The translations under genes and the position numbers were made by a program. Of a stretch of 64,000 bases of DNA, positions 44,672-54,622 are shown piece by piece. The stretch lies in contig JBKECP010000020.1 of NCBI GenBank assembly GCA_047974765.1, forward strand, positions 124,001 to 188,000. Reading direction: 5' to 3'. Each line of letters opens with the position of its first letter. The first letter of the stretch is position 1. The DNA comes from JBKECP01 sp047974765. Lineage in GTDB: Bacteria; Pseudomonadota; Gammaproteobacteria; Pseudomonadales; Halieaceae. A model generated the notes under the pieces. It made no database searches, was not told the origin of the DNA, and was given only the letters and a program-made list of their open reading frames with translations.

Positions 44672-46551
44672 AATCACTGGAAGCAGTTAATGAGTTTGTG
44701 ATCAAGTTTGCCAATGTCAACGGCACCGGTTCGGCCAGTGCCAATAACCTGTTTGCGAAGGCGCTGTTTCGGATGGGTCTGCCGGTCTGCCCCAAAAATA
44801 TTTTTCCTTCCAATATTCAGGGGCTGCCCACCTGGTATGAGGTGCGTGTTAGTGAGAAGGGTTATCTTGGTCGGCGTGGTGGGGTTGATATTGTACTGTC
44901 GGTCAACCCCCAGAGCATGCCGCAGGATATTCTGGATGTGGAACCCGGTGGTTATTTTATCTACGACGATACCAAGCCTCTGGACCTGCGTTTGCTGCGC
45001 AGTGATATCAGTTTCATCGGGTTGCCACTGACGCGTATCTGTAACGAACAATATGATGATCCACGCCAGCGTCAGTTATTTAAAAATGTGATTTATGTCG
45101 GTGCACTGGCCGCTTTGCTGGATATGGATTTCAGCGCACTGACTCATTTGGTGGCAGATCAGTTCAAGGGCAAGGAAAAACTGATTTTGCCCAATATTCA
45201 TGCCCTGGAACTGGGTCATCAGTATGTGAAAGCCAATCTTCAGTGCCCGATTGGTATTCGGGTGCAAAGCAGTGACAAAGTGGGTGATGCCATTTTACTC
45301 GATGGCAATACGGCGCTGGGTCTGGGGGCTGTTTACGGTGGTGCAACAGTTGCGGCCTGGTATCCGATTACGCCATCAACATCGGTAGTGGATGCTTTTG
45401 AGCGTTACGCCAAACGCCTGCGTATCGATCCGGGTACAGGGCGCTGCAACTATGCCATTGTGCAGGCAGAGGACGAGTTGGCTGCCATGGGTATGGTGAT
45501 TGGTGCCAGCTGGAATGGTGCGCGTTCCTTCACGGCAACCAGCGGCCCCGGAGTTTCACTAATGAGCGAGTTTTTGGGCCTGGCCTACTTTGCTGAAATT
45601 CCGGCGGTACTGTTTGATGTACAGCGGGCAGGTCCATCCACAGGGATGCCTACACGCACTCAACAGTCTGATGTGCTCAGCGCGGCCTATGCTTCTCACG
45701 GTGATACCAAACAGGTACTGTTGTTTCCCTCCACGCCAAAAGAATGTTTTGACTTTGCTGCGTTGTCTTTTGATCTGGCTGAACGCCTGCAAACACCGAT
45801 TATCATATTGACTGACCTCGATCTGGGTATGAATGACAATATGTCTGCACCGCTGACCTGGGATGATCATTATCGTTATGACCGCGGTAAAGTACTCAAT
45901 GCTGATGAGCTTGATCAGGTTGGGCGTTATGGCCGCTACCTGGATGTGGATGGCGATGGCATTTGTTATCGTACCTATCCCGGTACTCACCCGGACAAGG
46001 GCGCTTTTTTTACCCGGGGTACTTCCCGGGACGAATATGCGATCTATTCAGAAAAGGGCGAGGAGTATGAAAAAAACATGCTTCGCCTGATGAAAAAATG
46101 GGAAACCATCAAGGATAAAGTCCCGCGCCCCGTCACTACCTGTTGTGGCCACGATACCGATATGGCCGTGCTTTTTTATGGCACCAGCGAAGAGTCCTCA
46201 ATGGAAGCGCTGGATTATCTGGCAGAAGAAGGCATTTACCTCAATGCCATGCGCGTGCGCAGTTTTCCCTTTAATGATGAAGTGAAGGCTTTCCTGTACG
46301 AACATGAGCGGGTGTTTGTGATTGAGCAAAATCGTGATGCTCAGCTGAGGACACTTTTGATGGCAGAGTTTGAACTCGGTCCAGACAAGCTCAAATCTGT
46401 GTTGTGCTTTGATGGCACGCCAATTTCTGCACGCAATATCCGCAAGCAGATTTTAATGCACCTGCCGGGTCACAACGTGACACCACTGCCACGCGAACGT
46501 GTTGTGGGTCGGGCCAAAGCGGGCAAAATAAAACAGGAGCGCAGGGTATGA
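44668..46551 (+). CDS. korA: 2-oxoacid:ferredoxin oxidoreductase, fused gamma-alpha subunit (KorA-like)
   Basis: A 627-residue subunit that with the beta subunit oxidatively decarboxylates a 2-oxoacid to its acyl-CoA and passes electrons to ferredoxin. The N-terminal gamma domain (about 1-190, with VNGTGSASANNLFAKAL) is fused to the alpha domain, which contains AAWYPITPSTSVVDAF and the conserved TATSGPGVSLMSEFLGLAYFAE. This architecture is that of 2-oxoglutarate:ferredoxin oxidoreductase, but substrate choice cannot be proved from sequence. The frame opens earlier at 44590; the ATG at 44668 overlaps the upstream stop by four bases. It overlaps korB by ATGA. Confidence 0.88.
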   Translation: MKSLEAVNEFVIKFANVNGTGSASANNLFAKALFRMGLPVCPKNIFPSNIQGLPTWYEVRVSEKGYLGRRGGVDIVLSVNPQSMPQDILDVEPGGYFIYDDTKPLDLRLLRSDISFIGLPLTRICNEQYDDPRQRQLFKNVIYVGALAALLDMDFSALTHLVADQFKGKEKLILPNIHALELGHQYVKANLQCPIGIRVQSSDKVGDAILLDGNTALGLGAVYGGATVAAWYPITPSTSVVDAFERYAKRLRIDPGTGRCNYAIVQAEDELAAMGMVIGASWNGARSFTATSGPGVSLMSEFLGLAYFAEIPAVLFDVQRAGPSTGMPTRTQQSDVLSAAYASHGDTKQVLLFPSTPKECFDFAALSFDLAERLQTPIIILTDLDLGMNDNMSAPLTWDDHYRYDRGKVLNADELDQVGRYGRYLDVDGDGICYRTYPGTHPDKGAFFTRGTSRDEYAIYSEKGEEYEKNMLRLMKKWETIKDKVPRPVTTCCGHDTDMAVLFYGTSEESSMEALDYLAEEGIYLNAMRVRSFPFNDEVKAFLYEHERVFVIEQNRDAQLRTLLMAEFELGPDKLKSVLCFDGTPISARNIRKQILMHLPGHNVTPLPRERVVGRAKAGKIKQERRV

Positions 46552-47600
46552 GTTATCAAAAACCGAAGTTTCGCCATCCTGAGCTGCCATGCAATGATCT
46601 GGGTTATACTCGCCAGGCTTATGAAGGTGCTATTTCCACTCTGTGTGCCGGTTGTGGTCACGATTCCATTTCAGGTTCGATCGTGCGGGCCTGCCATGAG
46701 CTGTCGATTGAACCACACAAAATTGCCAAGCTCTCGGGTATTGGCTGTTCTTCAAAATCACCCACTTATTTTTTGGGTAGATCCCATGGTTTTAATTCGG
46801 TCCACGGGCGTATGCCCTCTGTGGTGACTGGTGCCGCTATGGCCAACCGTGATTTATTGTATCTGGGCGTTTCCGGTGATGGTGATACCGCCTCTATCGG
46901 CATGGGGCAGTTTACCCATGCGGTGCGCCGCAACCTGAATATGGTTTATATCGTAATGAACAACGGCTGTTATGGTCTAACCAAAGGTCAGGATTCGGCC
47001 ACAGCTGATCGTGGTTCTGCCAGCAAAAAAGGTGACCCGAATCCCTTTGGTGCAATTGATCTGGCTGCACTGGCCCTGCAACTGGGCGCAACCTTTGTCG
47101 CCCGCAGTTTTTCTGGTGACAAGCACCAACTGGTGCCGTTGATTAAAGCCGCTATAAGCCATCAGGGTTTTGCCCTGATTGATGTTCTGTCACCCTGTGT
47201 AACCTTCAACAATAATGCCACTTCCAGCAAAAGTTATGATTATGTACGCGATCATACCGAAACCACTGGCACTGTGGATTTTGTTCCGATGCGAGAGGAA
47301 ATTACCACATCCTACAAATCGGGCCAGAGCCAGGAGGTCACCATGCACGATGGTTCTGTATTGCACCTGTACAAGTTGTCGGACGAACTCGATCCCTTTG
47401 ATCGTATTTCAGCTATGTTGGCACTGGAGCGCTTTCGCAGTGAGAATAAAATATTGACGGGCCTGATTTATATGGACAAACAGTCGCGAGATTTGCATGA
47501 AGTGCTTCAAATCAGCCGACGCGCCCTCAATACATTGACTGAGGAGGATCTCTGTCCGGGCAACAAGGTACTGGAGAATATCAACAGCAGTCTGCGTTAG
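46548..47600 (+). CDS. korB: 2-oxoacid:ferredoxin oxidoreductase, beta subunit (KorB-like)
   Basis: A 350-residue thiamine-diphosphate subunit. Cysteines in CAGCGH, GIGCSSKSP and LSPCVTFNN supply the 4Fe-4S cluster expected in KorB. The cofactor motif runs from GVSGDGDTASIG to NMVYIVMNNGCYGLTKGQ. The operon order, flavoprotein then korA then korB with ATGA overlaps, implies one complex. A weak stem followed by a T run (47613-47647) might terminate the transcript, but it is not convincing. Confidence 0.9.
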   Translation: MSYQKPKFRHPELPCNDLGYTRQAYEGAISTLCAGCGHDSISGSIVRACHELSIEPHKIAKLSGIGCSSKSPTYFLGRSHGFNSVHGRMPSVVTGAAMANRDLLYLGVSGDGDTASIGMGQFTHAVRRNLNMVYIVMNNGCYGLTKGQDSATADRGSASKKGDPNPFGAIDLAALALQLGATFVARSFSGDKHQLVPLIKAAISHQGFALIDVLSPCVTFNNNATSSKSYDYVRDHTETTGTVDFVPMREEITTSYKSGQSQEVTMHDGSVLHLYKLSDELDPFDRISAMLALERFRSENKILTGLIYMDKQSRDLHEVLQISRRALNTLTEEDLCPGNKVLENINSSLR

Positions 47601-47674
47601 GGCAAATAGGCTTGATCCGGTCTCGCGTGGGTCAGAATCATTTTTTTATGATACTGTCTAGCGCGTATGCGCAC

Positions 47675-47708
47675 TTGTCATAATATTGTCATAAAGTCAT
47701 CATTTAAT
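47675..47708 (+). promoter_or_regulatory. PHO box and -10 element of the phoB promoter
   Basis: TTGTCAT (47675-47681), four A/T bases, then TTGTCAT again (47686-47692) give the 11-bp repeat unit of a PhoB-binding PHO box. TTTAAT (47703-47708) lies ten bases downstream, the spacing at which a PHO box replaces the -35 hexamer. This predicts phosphate-starvation induction and autoregulation of the operon. No second PHO box was seen before the pst genes or the porin. Confidence 0.8.
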
Positions 47709-47747
47709 AGACGCCATTCATGGATACCGCCGGGAATACAGTGGCTA

Positions 47748-48458
47748 ATGAGTGAACGCAAGGTATTGATCGTTGATGATGAATTTGCCATTCGGGATAT
47801 GTTGAGAATGGCACTGGAAATCGCAGAATTTCGCTGTCTGGAAGCGGAGAATATTCAGCAGGCCTATACACTGGTGGTTGATGAGCGCCCCGATATTGTA
47901 CTGCTGGACTGGATGCTGCCCGGTGGCAGTGGCCTGGAGTTATTGCGTCGTCTGAAACGCAACGATACGACTCGTGATTTGCCAGTAATTATGCTGACCG
48001 CAAAAACGGCCGAAGATAATGTGATTCAGGGTTTTGATGTTGGCGCTGATGATTACATTACCAAGCCTTTTGCCCCGCGCGAACTGATTGCCCGTATTAA
48101 AGCCCTGTTGCGCCGTGCTTCTGGCGGTGGTGACAGTGAGCGTATACAAGTGGCTGAGCTGCTGCTGGATGCGGAAAGTCGGCGTATATTTGTGGCTGAA
48201 GTACCAGTGGATATGGGGCCGACAGAATTTAATTTACTGCAGTTTTTCATGTTGCACCCTGAGCGGGCCTATACGCGCAATCAGCTGCTTGACCAGGTAT
48301 GGGGTGCCAATGTTTATGTTGAAGAGCGTACGGTAGATGTGCATATCCGCCGTCTGCGCAAGGCCTTGCAAACGCCACAGGCCGATTATAGCCATCTGAT
48401 TCAGACAGTACGCGGTACTGGTTATCGCTTTTCAGCAATGGGGGTTTCAACAGGGTGA
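47748..48458 (+). CDS. phoB: Phosphate regulon response regulator PhoB
   Basis: A 236-residue OmpR-family regulator. The receiver domain has VLIVDDEFAIRDML, the phosphorylated Asp in IVLLDWMLPGGSG, and the conserved Lys in ITKPFAPREL. The winged-helix output domain ends with RTVDVHIRRLRKAL and VRGTGYRFS. The frame opens at 47667 within the PHO box, so the ATG at 47748 is the true start. It is followed directly by phoR with overlapping codons. Confidence 0.96.
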   Translation: MSERKVLIVDDEFAIRDMLRMALEIAEFRCLEAENIQQAYTLVVDERPDIVLLDWMLPGGSGLELLRRLKRNDTTRDLPVIMLTAKTAEDNVIQGFDVGADDYITKPFAPRELIARIKALLRRASGGGDSERIQVAELLLDAESRRIFVAEVPVDMGPTEFNLLQFFMLHPERAYTRNQLLDQVWGANVYVEERTVDVHIRRLRKALQTPQADYSHLIQTVRGTGYRFSAMGVSTG

Positions 48459-49738
48459 TGTCCCAGGGCGGTTGGCAGCTGGAGTTGCGATGCTTTGCTG
48501 TTGTTGTGGCCGGTGGTCTTGTTTTGGGCTGGCTACTGGGTTTTCCCTTGGCCGGTCTTGCTCTGGTACTTGTTATCCAAACCCTTTTTTGGCTGTTTCA
48601 GCTGTGCCGGATACATCGCTGGTTATTGAAACCACAGGAGCGTGTGCCGGAATCTACTGGTATCTGGGGTGAAGTCTACGATCAAATCTACCATTTGCAG
48701 CGTCGCAACCGGGAAAGTCATGCCCGCCTTCAATCCACAGTTGACTATTTGCAGGATTCCTTTGCTGCTGTGCGTGAAGGTATTGTGATGGTTAATGAGG
48801 AGGGTGCGATAGAGTGGCACAATCAGGCTGCGGCGGTTTTACTGGGTTTGCAGTACCCGCGGGACCAGGGGCAGGCTCTGCTCAATCTGGTGCGCATCCC
48901 CGAATTTAACCACTACTTTTTAAGCGGTGACTTTTCTGAGCCCTTACAATTGCGCCTGAATGGTGATGTGTTGCAGGTATTGCAGTTTGAGATTACCCCC
49001 TTTGGAATGGGGGATCGACTGATTTTTGTACGCGATGTGACAGAGTTTGAGCGTCTGGAGCAGATGCGCCGGGATTTTGTTGGCAATGTCTCCCATGAAT
49101 TGCGCACGCCTTTAACAGTGCTCAAGGGCTATCTTGACACAATGCAGGCCAATAGCGATGAAGTGGGAGCCCGTTTTTTACGACCACTTCAGCAGATGGA
49201 ACAGCAGACAGTGCGTATGGAAAATCTGCTTAAAGATTTGCTGTGGCTATCGCGTATTGAAGGTATGCGCAGACAGGATGAGCACATTGATATTGACATG
49301 CCGGCGCTGATTAATGAGTTGCGTGATGAGCTGGCAACGTCCCACCCACAGCGCCAGCTGCAACTTGATGTTGATCAAACCTGTATATGTCGTATACGGG
49401 GTGATCGTCAGGAGCTACACAGTGCCGTATCCAACCTGATTCTCAATGCCTATAAATACAGTGCAGATGACACGCTGGTTTTTGTCGGCTGGAAACGCCG
49501 TGGAGAAACCTGTGTTTTGAGTGTGCGTGATAGTGGTGTGGGTATTGCCGCCGCTCATATCCCCAGAATTACTGAGCGCTTCTACCGGGTGGATGACAGT
49601 CGTTCCTCTGCCACTGGTGGTACCGGTTTGGGTTTGGCTATCGTCAAGCACGTGGTGGCTGCTCACAGTGCCCGGCTGCATATTGAAAGTGAAACAGGTA
49701 AGGGCAGCACTTTCAGTATCGAATTTATGGCGCTGTAA
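48458..49738 (+). CDS. phoR: Phosphate regulon sensor kinase PhoR
   Basis: A 426-residue histidine kinase. Two N-terminal helices (about 8-45) anchor it without a large periplasmic domain, followed by a PAS domain (about 95-190). The dimerisation box FVGNVSHELRTPLTVLKGY holds the phosphorylated His. ATPase motifs LILNAYKYS, DSGVGIAAAHIPRI and GGTGLGLAIVKHV follow. The ATG at 48458 overlaps the phoB stop; a GTG codon precedes it. Its own stop overlaps the pstS-like start (TAATG). Confidence 0.95.
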   Translation: MSQGGWQLELRCFAVVVAGGLVLGWLLGFPLAGLALVLVIQTLFWLFQLCRIHRWLLKPQERVPESTGIWGEVYDQIYHLQRRNRESHARLQSTVDYLQDSFAAVREGIVMVNEEGAIEWHNQAAAVLLGLQYPRDQGQALLNLVRIPEFNHYFLSGDFSEPLQLRLNGDVLQVLQFEITPFGMGDRLIFVRDVTEFERLEQMRRDFVGNVSHELRTPLTVLKGYLDTMQANSDEVGARFLRPLQQMEQQTVRMENLLKDLLWLSRIEGMRRQDEHIDIDMPALINELRDELATSHPQRQLQLDVDQTCICRIRGDRQELHSAVSNLILNAYKYSADDTLVFVGWKRRGETCVLSVRDSGVGIAAAHIPRITERFYRVDDSRSSATGGTGLGLAIVKHVVAAHSARLHIESETGKGSTFSIEFMAL

Positions 49739-50751
49739 TGCGAAAGCTCGGCCTTGGATCAAAACCCGGGTATTTGCTGGTGATTTTTGCCTTGTCGATA
49801 TTCACTGCCCTGAAGGTTCATGGCGGTGCGGCAGAAGATATGGTAGTGAATACTGTAGAGAAAAACCGGTTGAATAATAATGCCGCCACTGTCTTATCGG
49901 GTAATCTCACCAGTGTTGGCTCGGATACCCTGGCTAATCTGATGAGTATCTGGGCTGAGGATTTCAAACGGTTTTATCCAGCGGTTAATATTCAAATACA
50001 GGCTGCCGGTTCCTCAACAGCTCCACCGGCTCTGATTGAGGGTACGGCCAGTCTGGGGCCGATGAGTCGCTTGATGAAAGCACATGAACTGGATGCTTTT
50101 GAGCGGCGTTTTGGTTATCAGCCAACGGCTATAGCTGTGGCTATTGATGCACTGGCTTTGTATGTTCATCAGGATAACCCCCTGGCATTTTTGACCATTA
50201 CACAAATAGATGCATTGTTTTCATCTACGCGCCGCTGTGGTGCTAAAGATCCGGTATTGCAGTGGGGAGATCTTGGGCTGAAAGGATCGTGGACGAACAG
50301 AAAAATACAGCTTTTTGGTCGTAATTCAGCATCGGGTACCTACGGCCATTTTAAAATGAGAGCTCTGTGCAACGGTGATTTCAATAACAACCTCAATGAA
50401 CAACCGGGATCGGCTTCAGTGGTGCAGTCTGTTTCGGTATCACTGGGGGGGCTTGGTTATGCAGGTATTGGCTATCGCTCTGCGGGTGTCAGAGCTTTAC
50501 CAATTGCCGTTGCGCAGGGTTTACCATTGGTTACACCGACTCGTGATCATGCCATGTCAGGCCGCTATCCTTTGTCCCGCTTTCTTTATATTTACGTTAA
50601 CAAGGTGCCAGGTGAGGCTCTGCCGCCGATGGAACGTGCATTTTTTCACTGGATACTGTCTGCACAAGGGCAGCGGCGGGTTGTCGGAGATGGCTATATT
50701 CCCCTGCCTGCCGATGCCCTGGCTGATGCCCGACAACAATTGGGTCTATAA
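49738..50751 (+). CDS. pstS: Phosphate ABC transporter substrate-binding protein PstS
   Basis: A 337-residue periplasmic binding protein. A signal sequence covers about 1-30. The phosphate-binding segments resemble the family: VGSDTLANLMSIWAEDF, IQAAGSSTAPPAL, and later GRNSASGTYGHFK. It is expected to deliver phosphate to PstCA. The start overlaps the phoR stop, so phoBR and pst appear to form one operon. Confidence 0.92.
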   Translation: MRKLGLGSKPGYLLVIFALSIFTALKVHGGAAEDMVVNTVEKNRLNNNAATVLSGNLTSVGSDTLANLMSIWAEDFKRFYPAVNIQIQAAGSSTAPPALIEGTASLGPMSRLMKAHELDAFERRFGYQPTAIAVAIDALALYVHQDNPLAFLTITQIDALFSSTRRCGAKDPVLQWGDLGLKGSWTNRKIQLFGRNSASGTYGHFKMRALCNGDFNNNLNEQPGSASVVQSVSVSLGGLGYAGIGYRSAGVRALPIAVAQGLPLVTPTRDHAMSGRYPLSRFLYIYVNKVPGEALPPMERAFFHWILSAQGQRRVVGDGYIPLPADALADARQQLGL

Positions 50752-50764
50752 GTCATGGTATTGA

Positions 50765-53017
50765 GTGATCGTTGGCATGCAGGCAGGCCTTGTGAGGTGG
50801 GAGTTGTCCGTGGCTGAATGCCTGACCCGCAATCCGCGACTGATACGATGGCGCAAGGGCATTGATTATCTGACAACAGCCAGTGTTGTTGCTGGTGGTA
50901 TTGGTATTCTGGCTGCTATTTTATTGATTTTCTTTTTCCTGCTGACCCAGGTATTGCCGCTGTTTCAAAAAGTGCAATTGCAAGCGCTTGCGCAGCTGAA
51001 TATTGGCTCAGGTGAACCTGTTTATATGGGGGTAGCTGAACAGGGTGATATCAGTTTTATTATAGATGCTGATGGTCGCAGCCGTTTCGTTGATATTGTC
51101 AGCGGTGAAGTGTTGGCGCTTTATAACCTCGGACGCGGTGATGCGCATTTGAGTCATGTTGTCGCCGGGTATCCGCAGACCGGTATACTTGCGATCACTT
51201 ACAGTGATGGCGCCATTGATTTTGTAAAGGCTGATTATCACTTTGATTATGTCGATGGCAAACGCATTCTGCGCCCAAATCTGATAAGACCCTATGCTGA
51301 TGTTGAGCTGCAACTGGGTCAGGGGAATATCAGGGCGTCAGCTTTATATGAGGCTGAAGACCAGCTGGTGCTGGCAGCTGATATTGAAGGACAGGGTTTG
51401 CAGGGTTTGTATTATGGACCTGATAAAGAGAAAAAACCCTTTGTAATAGAGGCTGAATATCCGGTGGAAGCACTTTATCTGGCCAATAAAGGCCACTGGC
51501 TCTATCGCATAGATAAAGGGGGTACTTATGCGTTATATGAACTGAACACAACCGGGCGTGTTGTTACTGTACACAAGCTCGATGATGGCCGTTTATTTTC
51601 AGCGGGAAAAACTGTTACAGCAACGGCAATGCTTGCCGGTGATGATTCTTTACTGGTGGCTTCCGGGCAGGGGGAACTGGCGCAGTTTTTTATGGTTCGC
51701 ACTGATCAAACGACGATCAAATTACAGCGAATCAGGGATTTTGATACAGATGGACTAACGGTTTCTGCAATCATTCCAGAACGACATCGCAAGGTTTTTG
51801 TCACTTATGGAAAAGATAATTATCTGCAAATTTATTACAGTACTTCGGGTCGGCGGCTTCTATCACAAAAACAACCTGGCTTGCGCTGGCCTGTGGTAAC
51901 TGCCCTGTCGGCAACAGGAAGGCATTTGTTGTATTTGCACTCAGGTGGTGAATTAGGCATTTGGCAAATTGATAATCTTCACCCTGAATTATCCTGGTCT
52001 GTATTGTGGGACAGAGTATGGTATGAGAGTTATGACAAGCCCCGAAAAATCTGGCAGTCTTCACCTGCGGCTGATGCTGAACCAAAATACAGTCTTGCAC
52101 CACTGATTTTTGGCACACTCAAGGCGGCGCTGTTCACCATGTTACTGGTGGCACCACTGGCTGTTTGTGGAGCAATTTACACAGCTTACTTTATGGCCAC
52201 ACCCCTGCGGCGCAAGGTAAAACCCCTGATCGAGTTAATGGAGGCGTTGCCGACGGTTATCCTTGGTTTTCTGGCGGCTTTGTGGTTGGCGCCACTGCTT
52301 GAACAGTACCTGGCTGCATTGTTTGTTGCCGCAATTGCACTGCCTTTTATCGTTGTTATTTTTGCTTATCTTTATTTTTGTATGTGTAAAGGCCGTTGGC
52401 AGCATTCTGATAATGGCTGGCTACCTTTGATTCTGCTGCCTTTGATTGTGCTGTTTGTCACTATTTGCCTGCTGGCTAATAATCCGCTTGAACACTTATT
52501 GTTTGGCGGTGATAGCCAGCACTGGTTATTGCTCAGGTTTGGTCTGGACTACGACCAGCGCAATGCGCTGGTGGTTGCTATTGCAATGGGGCTGGCAGTT
52601 ATACCTACGGTATTTTCCATTGCAGAAGATGCTGTTTTTTCAGTGCCGGGACACTTGAGTGAAGGTGCTCTTGCGCTGGGTGCGACAAGCTGGCAGGCAC
52701 TGGCAAGTGTCGTGTTGCCAACGGCCAGCCCGGGTATTTTTTCTGCACTGATAATTGGCTTTGGCCGTTCAACCGGCGAAACTATGATTGTATTGATGGC
52801 TGCCGGCAATACCCCTTTGATGGGAGCCAATATTTTTGAAGGTATGCGAACCCTGGCTGCCAATATTGCCGTGGAAATGCCCGAGGCTACTTTTGCAAGC
52901 ACACATTATCGTGTGTTGATATTGTCGGCTTTACTGCTCTTTGTGCTTACCTTCGTTTTTAATACGGTGGCAGAGCTTGTTCGTCAGCGCCTGCGTGTGC
53001 GCTATGGTTCTCTGTAG
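50765..53017 (+). CDS. pstC: Phosphate ABC transporter permease PstC (extended form)
   Basis: A permease of about 750 residues. An N-terminal helix (about 35-70) is followed by a beta-rich periplasmic insert of some 360 residues, and the transmembrane domain is at about 450-750. The ABC-binding EAA region contains EGALALGATSWQALASVVLPTASPGI. The long form, as in Pseudomonas, is twice the size of E. coli PstC. Start choice is uncertain: GTG 50765 and ATG 50777 have weak signals, while GTG 50810 has GGGAG six bases upstream. Its stop overlaps the pstA start. Confidence 0.92.
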   Translation: MIVGMQAGLVRWELSVAECLTRNPRLIRWRKGIDYLTTASVVAGGIGILAAILLIFFFLLTQVLPLFQKVQLQALAQLNIGSGEPVYMGVAEQGDISFIIDADGRSRFVDIVSGEVLALYNLGRGDAHLSHVVAGYPQTGILAITYSDGAIDFVKADYHFDYVDGKRILRPNLIRPYADVELQLGQGNIRASALYEAEDQLVLAADIEGQGLQGLYYGPDKEKKPFVIEAEYPVEALYLANKGHWLYRIDKGGTYALYELNTTGRVVTVHKLDDGRLFSAGKTVTATAMLAGDDSLLVASGQGELAQFFMVRTDQTTIKLQRIRDFDTDGLTVSAIIPERHRKVFVTYGKDNYLQIYYSTSGRRLLSQKQPGLRWPVVTALSATGRHLLYLHSGGELGIWQIDNLHPELSWSVLWDRVWYESYDKPRKIWQSSPAADAEPKYSLAPLIFGTLKAALFTMLLVAPLAVCGAIYTAYFMATPLRRKVKPLIELMEALPTVILGFLAALWLAPLLEQYLAALFVAAIALPFIVVIFAYLYFCMCKGRWQHSDNGWLPLILLPLIVLFVTICLLANNPLEHLLFGGDSQHWLLLRFGLDYDQRNALVVAIAMGLAVIPTVFSIAEDAVFSVPGHLSEGALALGATSWQALASVVLPTASPGIFSALIIGFGRSTGETMIVLMAAGNTPLMGANIFEGMRTLAANIAVEMPEATFASTHYRVLILSALLLFVLTFVFNTVAELVRQRLRVRYGSL

Positions 53018-54582
53018 TGAGATGTCAGGTGGATAGCCGCAGGGCAGGGTTTTGTGCCTGGCGCCGTAGTGGCCAAGCTCTGATCTGGTTGAATGCGATG
53101 GCTGTTAGCCTTTGTCTGATTGCAGTCGTTGGTTTGTTAACGTTGCTGGTGATTCGCGGCCTGGTTTATTTCTGGCCCCGTGATGTTATGGCTGCTACGG
53201 TGAGTTATCAGGGCCAGCAATATAAGTTGCTGGGTGAAGTTGTGGATAGTGTTGATGTGTCTGCTCAACAGTTGCGCGAAGCGGGTGTTTCACTACCGGC
53301 TGACAACCCGGTTTTCAAACGGGAATTGATCAGGCAGGGTAATCGTGAATTCTTCAATAGTGATTTTGTATGGGTGTTGCCTGCACAAATGAGCGCTCTT
53401 GACTATCCGGAGTGGGCGGTAACTATTGAACGCAAAGCCTGGGGCAGGCTCTATGGTGAACTGCTGTCTGTAAGCCTGGATGGTGAATATAAAGAGCGAG
53501 TTGATAATGCCGAAGATATCTGGCTGGACTTTGAGGAAGCCCACCTAAAAATCCGGCATTTGCAGCGGCAACTGGCCTCAGCTGATACCGTAGATAGCGC
53601 TCCCGAAGGCAATGCCCCTGTTGCGATGCAGCAGCAGGTGGAAAGGGCTCGTTATCGTCTGCGCCTGATCGACGGGCGTATCGTTAATTTGCCCTTGTCA
53701 GAGGTGGTTCGGGCCTATCGCCCCAACCAGATGAGCTCTCTGGATAAAAGCCATATTTATCTTGATCGACTATGGGAATTTCTCAGTAGTGGTCCGCGTG
53801 AAGGTAATACAGAAGGCGGTATTTTTCCTGCTTTGCTGGGCACTTCGTTAATGGTTATTTTGATGGCAGTGCTGATGATGCCCTTTGGTGTGTTGGCCGC
53901 TGTTTATTTAAATGAATATGCTCATCAGGGCTTATTGATACGTATTATCCGGATAGCCGTTAATAATCTTGCCGGGGTGCCATCCATTATCTATGGTGTC
54001 TTCGGTCTGGGATTTTTTGTTTACGGGGTGGGTGGTGAACTGGATCAGTTGTTTTTCGCTGATGCTTTGCCCGGCCCCACCTTCGGCACACCGGGTTTAT
54101 TGTGGGCTTCGTTAACGCTTGCCCTGTTAACGCTGCCGGTTGTTATTGTGGCAACAGAAGAGGGTTTGGCGAGGGTACCCAGCTCTATTCGTGAAGGCAG
54201 CCTGGCTCTGGGTGCCACTCGGGCAGAAACTTTGTGGCAACTGGTGTTGCCAATGGCCAGTCCCGCCATGATGACAGGGTTGATTCTGGCTATTGCACGT
54301 GCAGCCGGCGAGGTGGCGCCACTGATGCTCGTTGGTGTGGTTAAGTTGGCACCGGCATTACCCGTAGATGGCAAGTTTCCCTTTTTACACTTGGATCAAA
54401 AGTTTATGCATCTTGGCTACCACATCTATGATGTCGGTTTTCAAAGTGCCAATGCGGAGGCAGCCGGGCCACTGGTTTATGCCACGGCACTTTTGCTGGT
54501 GTTGCTGATTGTCTGTCTTAATCTGCTGGCAGTGATGCTGCGCAATCATTTGCGCGAGCGTTATCGGGCGCTGGTGAGTTAG
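53017..54582 (+). CDS. pstA: Phosphate ABC transporter permease PstA (extended form)
   Basis: A 521-residue permease. After the first helix (about 25-50) a soluble region of some 200 residues precedes the membrane domain (about 275-521). The EAA loop reads EGSLALGATRAETLWQLVLPMASPAM. Both PstA and PstC here carry extra soluble regions, a shared feature of this long-form family. The GTG start overlaps the pstC stop by one base. Confidence 0.93.
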   Translation: MRCQVDSRRAGFCAWRRSGQALIWLNAMAVSLCLIAVVGLLTLLVIRGLVYFWPRDVMAATVSYQGQQYKLLGEVVDSVDVSAQQLREAGVSLPADNPVFKRELIRQGNREFFNSDFVWVLPAQMSALDYPEWAVTIERKAWGRLYGELLSVSLDGEYKERVDNAEDIWLDFEEAHLKIRHLQRQLASADTVDSAPEGNAPVAMQQQVERARYRLRLIDGRIVNLPLSEVVRAYRPNQMSSLDKSHIYLDRLWEFLSSGPREGNTEGGIFPALLGTSLMVILMAVLMMPFGVLAAVYLNEYAHQGLLIRIIRIAVNNLAGVPSIIYGVFGLGFFVYGVGGELDQLFFADALPGPTFGTPGLLWASLTLALLTLPVVIVATEEGLARVPSSIREGSLALGATRAETLWQLVLPMASPAMMTGLILAIARAAGEVAPLMLVGVVKLAPALPVDGKFPFLHLDQKFMHLGYHIYDVGFQSANAEAAGPLVYATALLLVLLIVCLNLLAVMLRNHLRERYRALVS

Positions 54583-54622
54583 AGGGAATGTTGAGTATGC
54601 AAATTTTGGAGCATGTGGCGTA

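Noticed and set aside
43568..44677. 369-residue minus-strand frame
   Set aside because: It is antisense to the GltD-like flavoprotein; composition is that of a reverse-complement shadow.
47613..47647. Possible terminator after korB
   Set aside because: The stem includes a wobble pair, the loop is ten bases and the T run starts six bases after the stem, so support is too weak.
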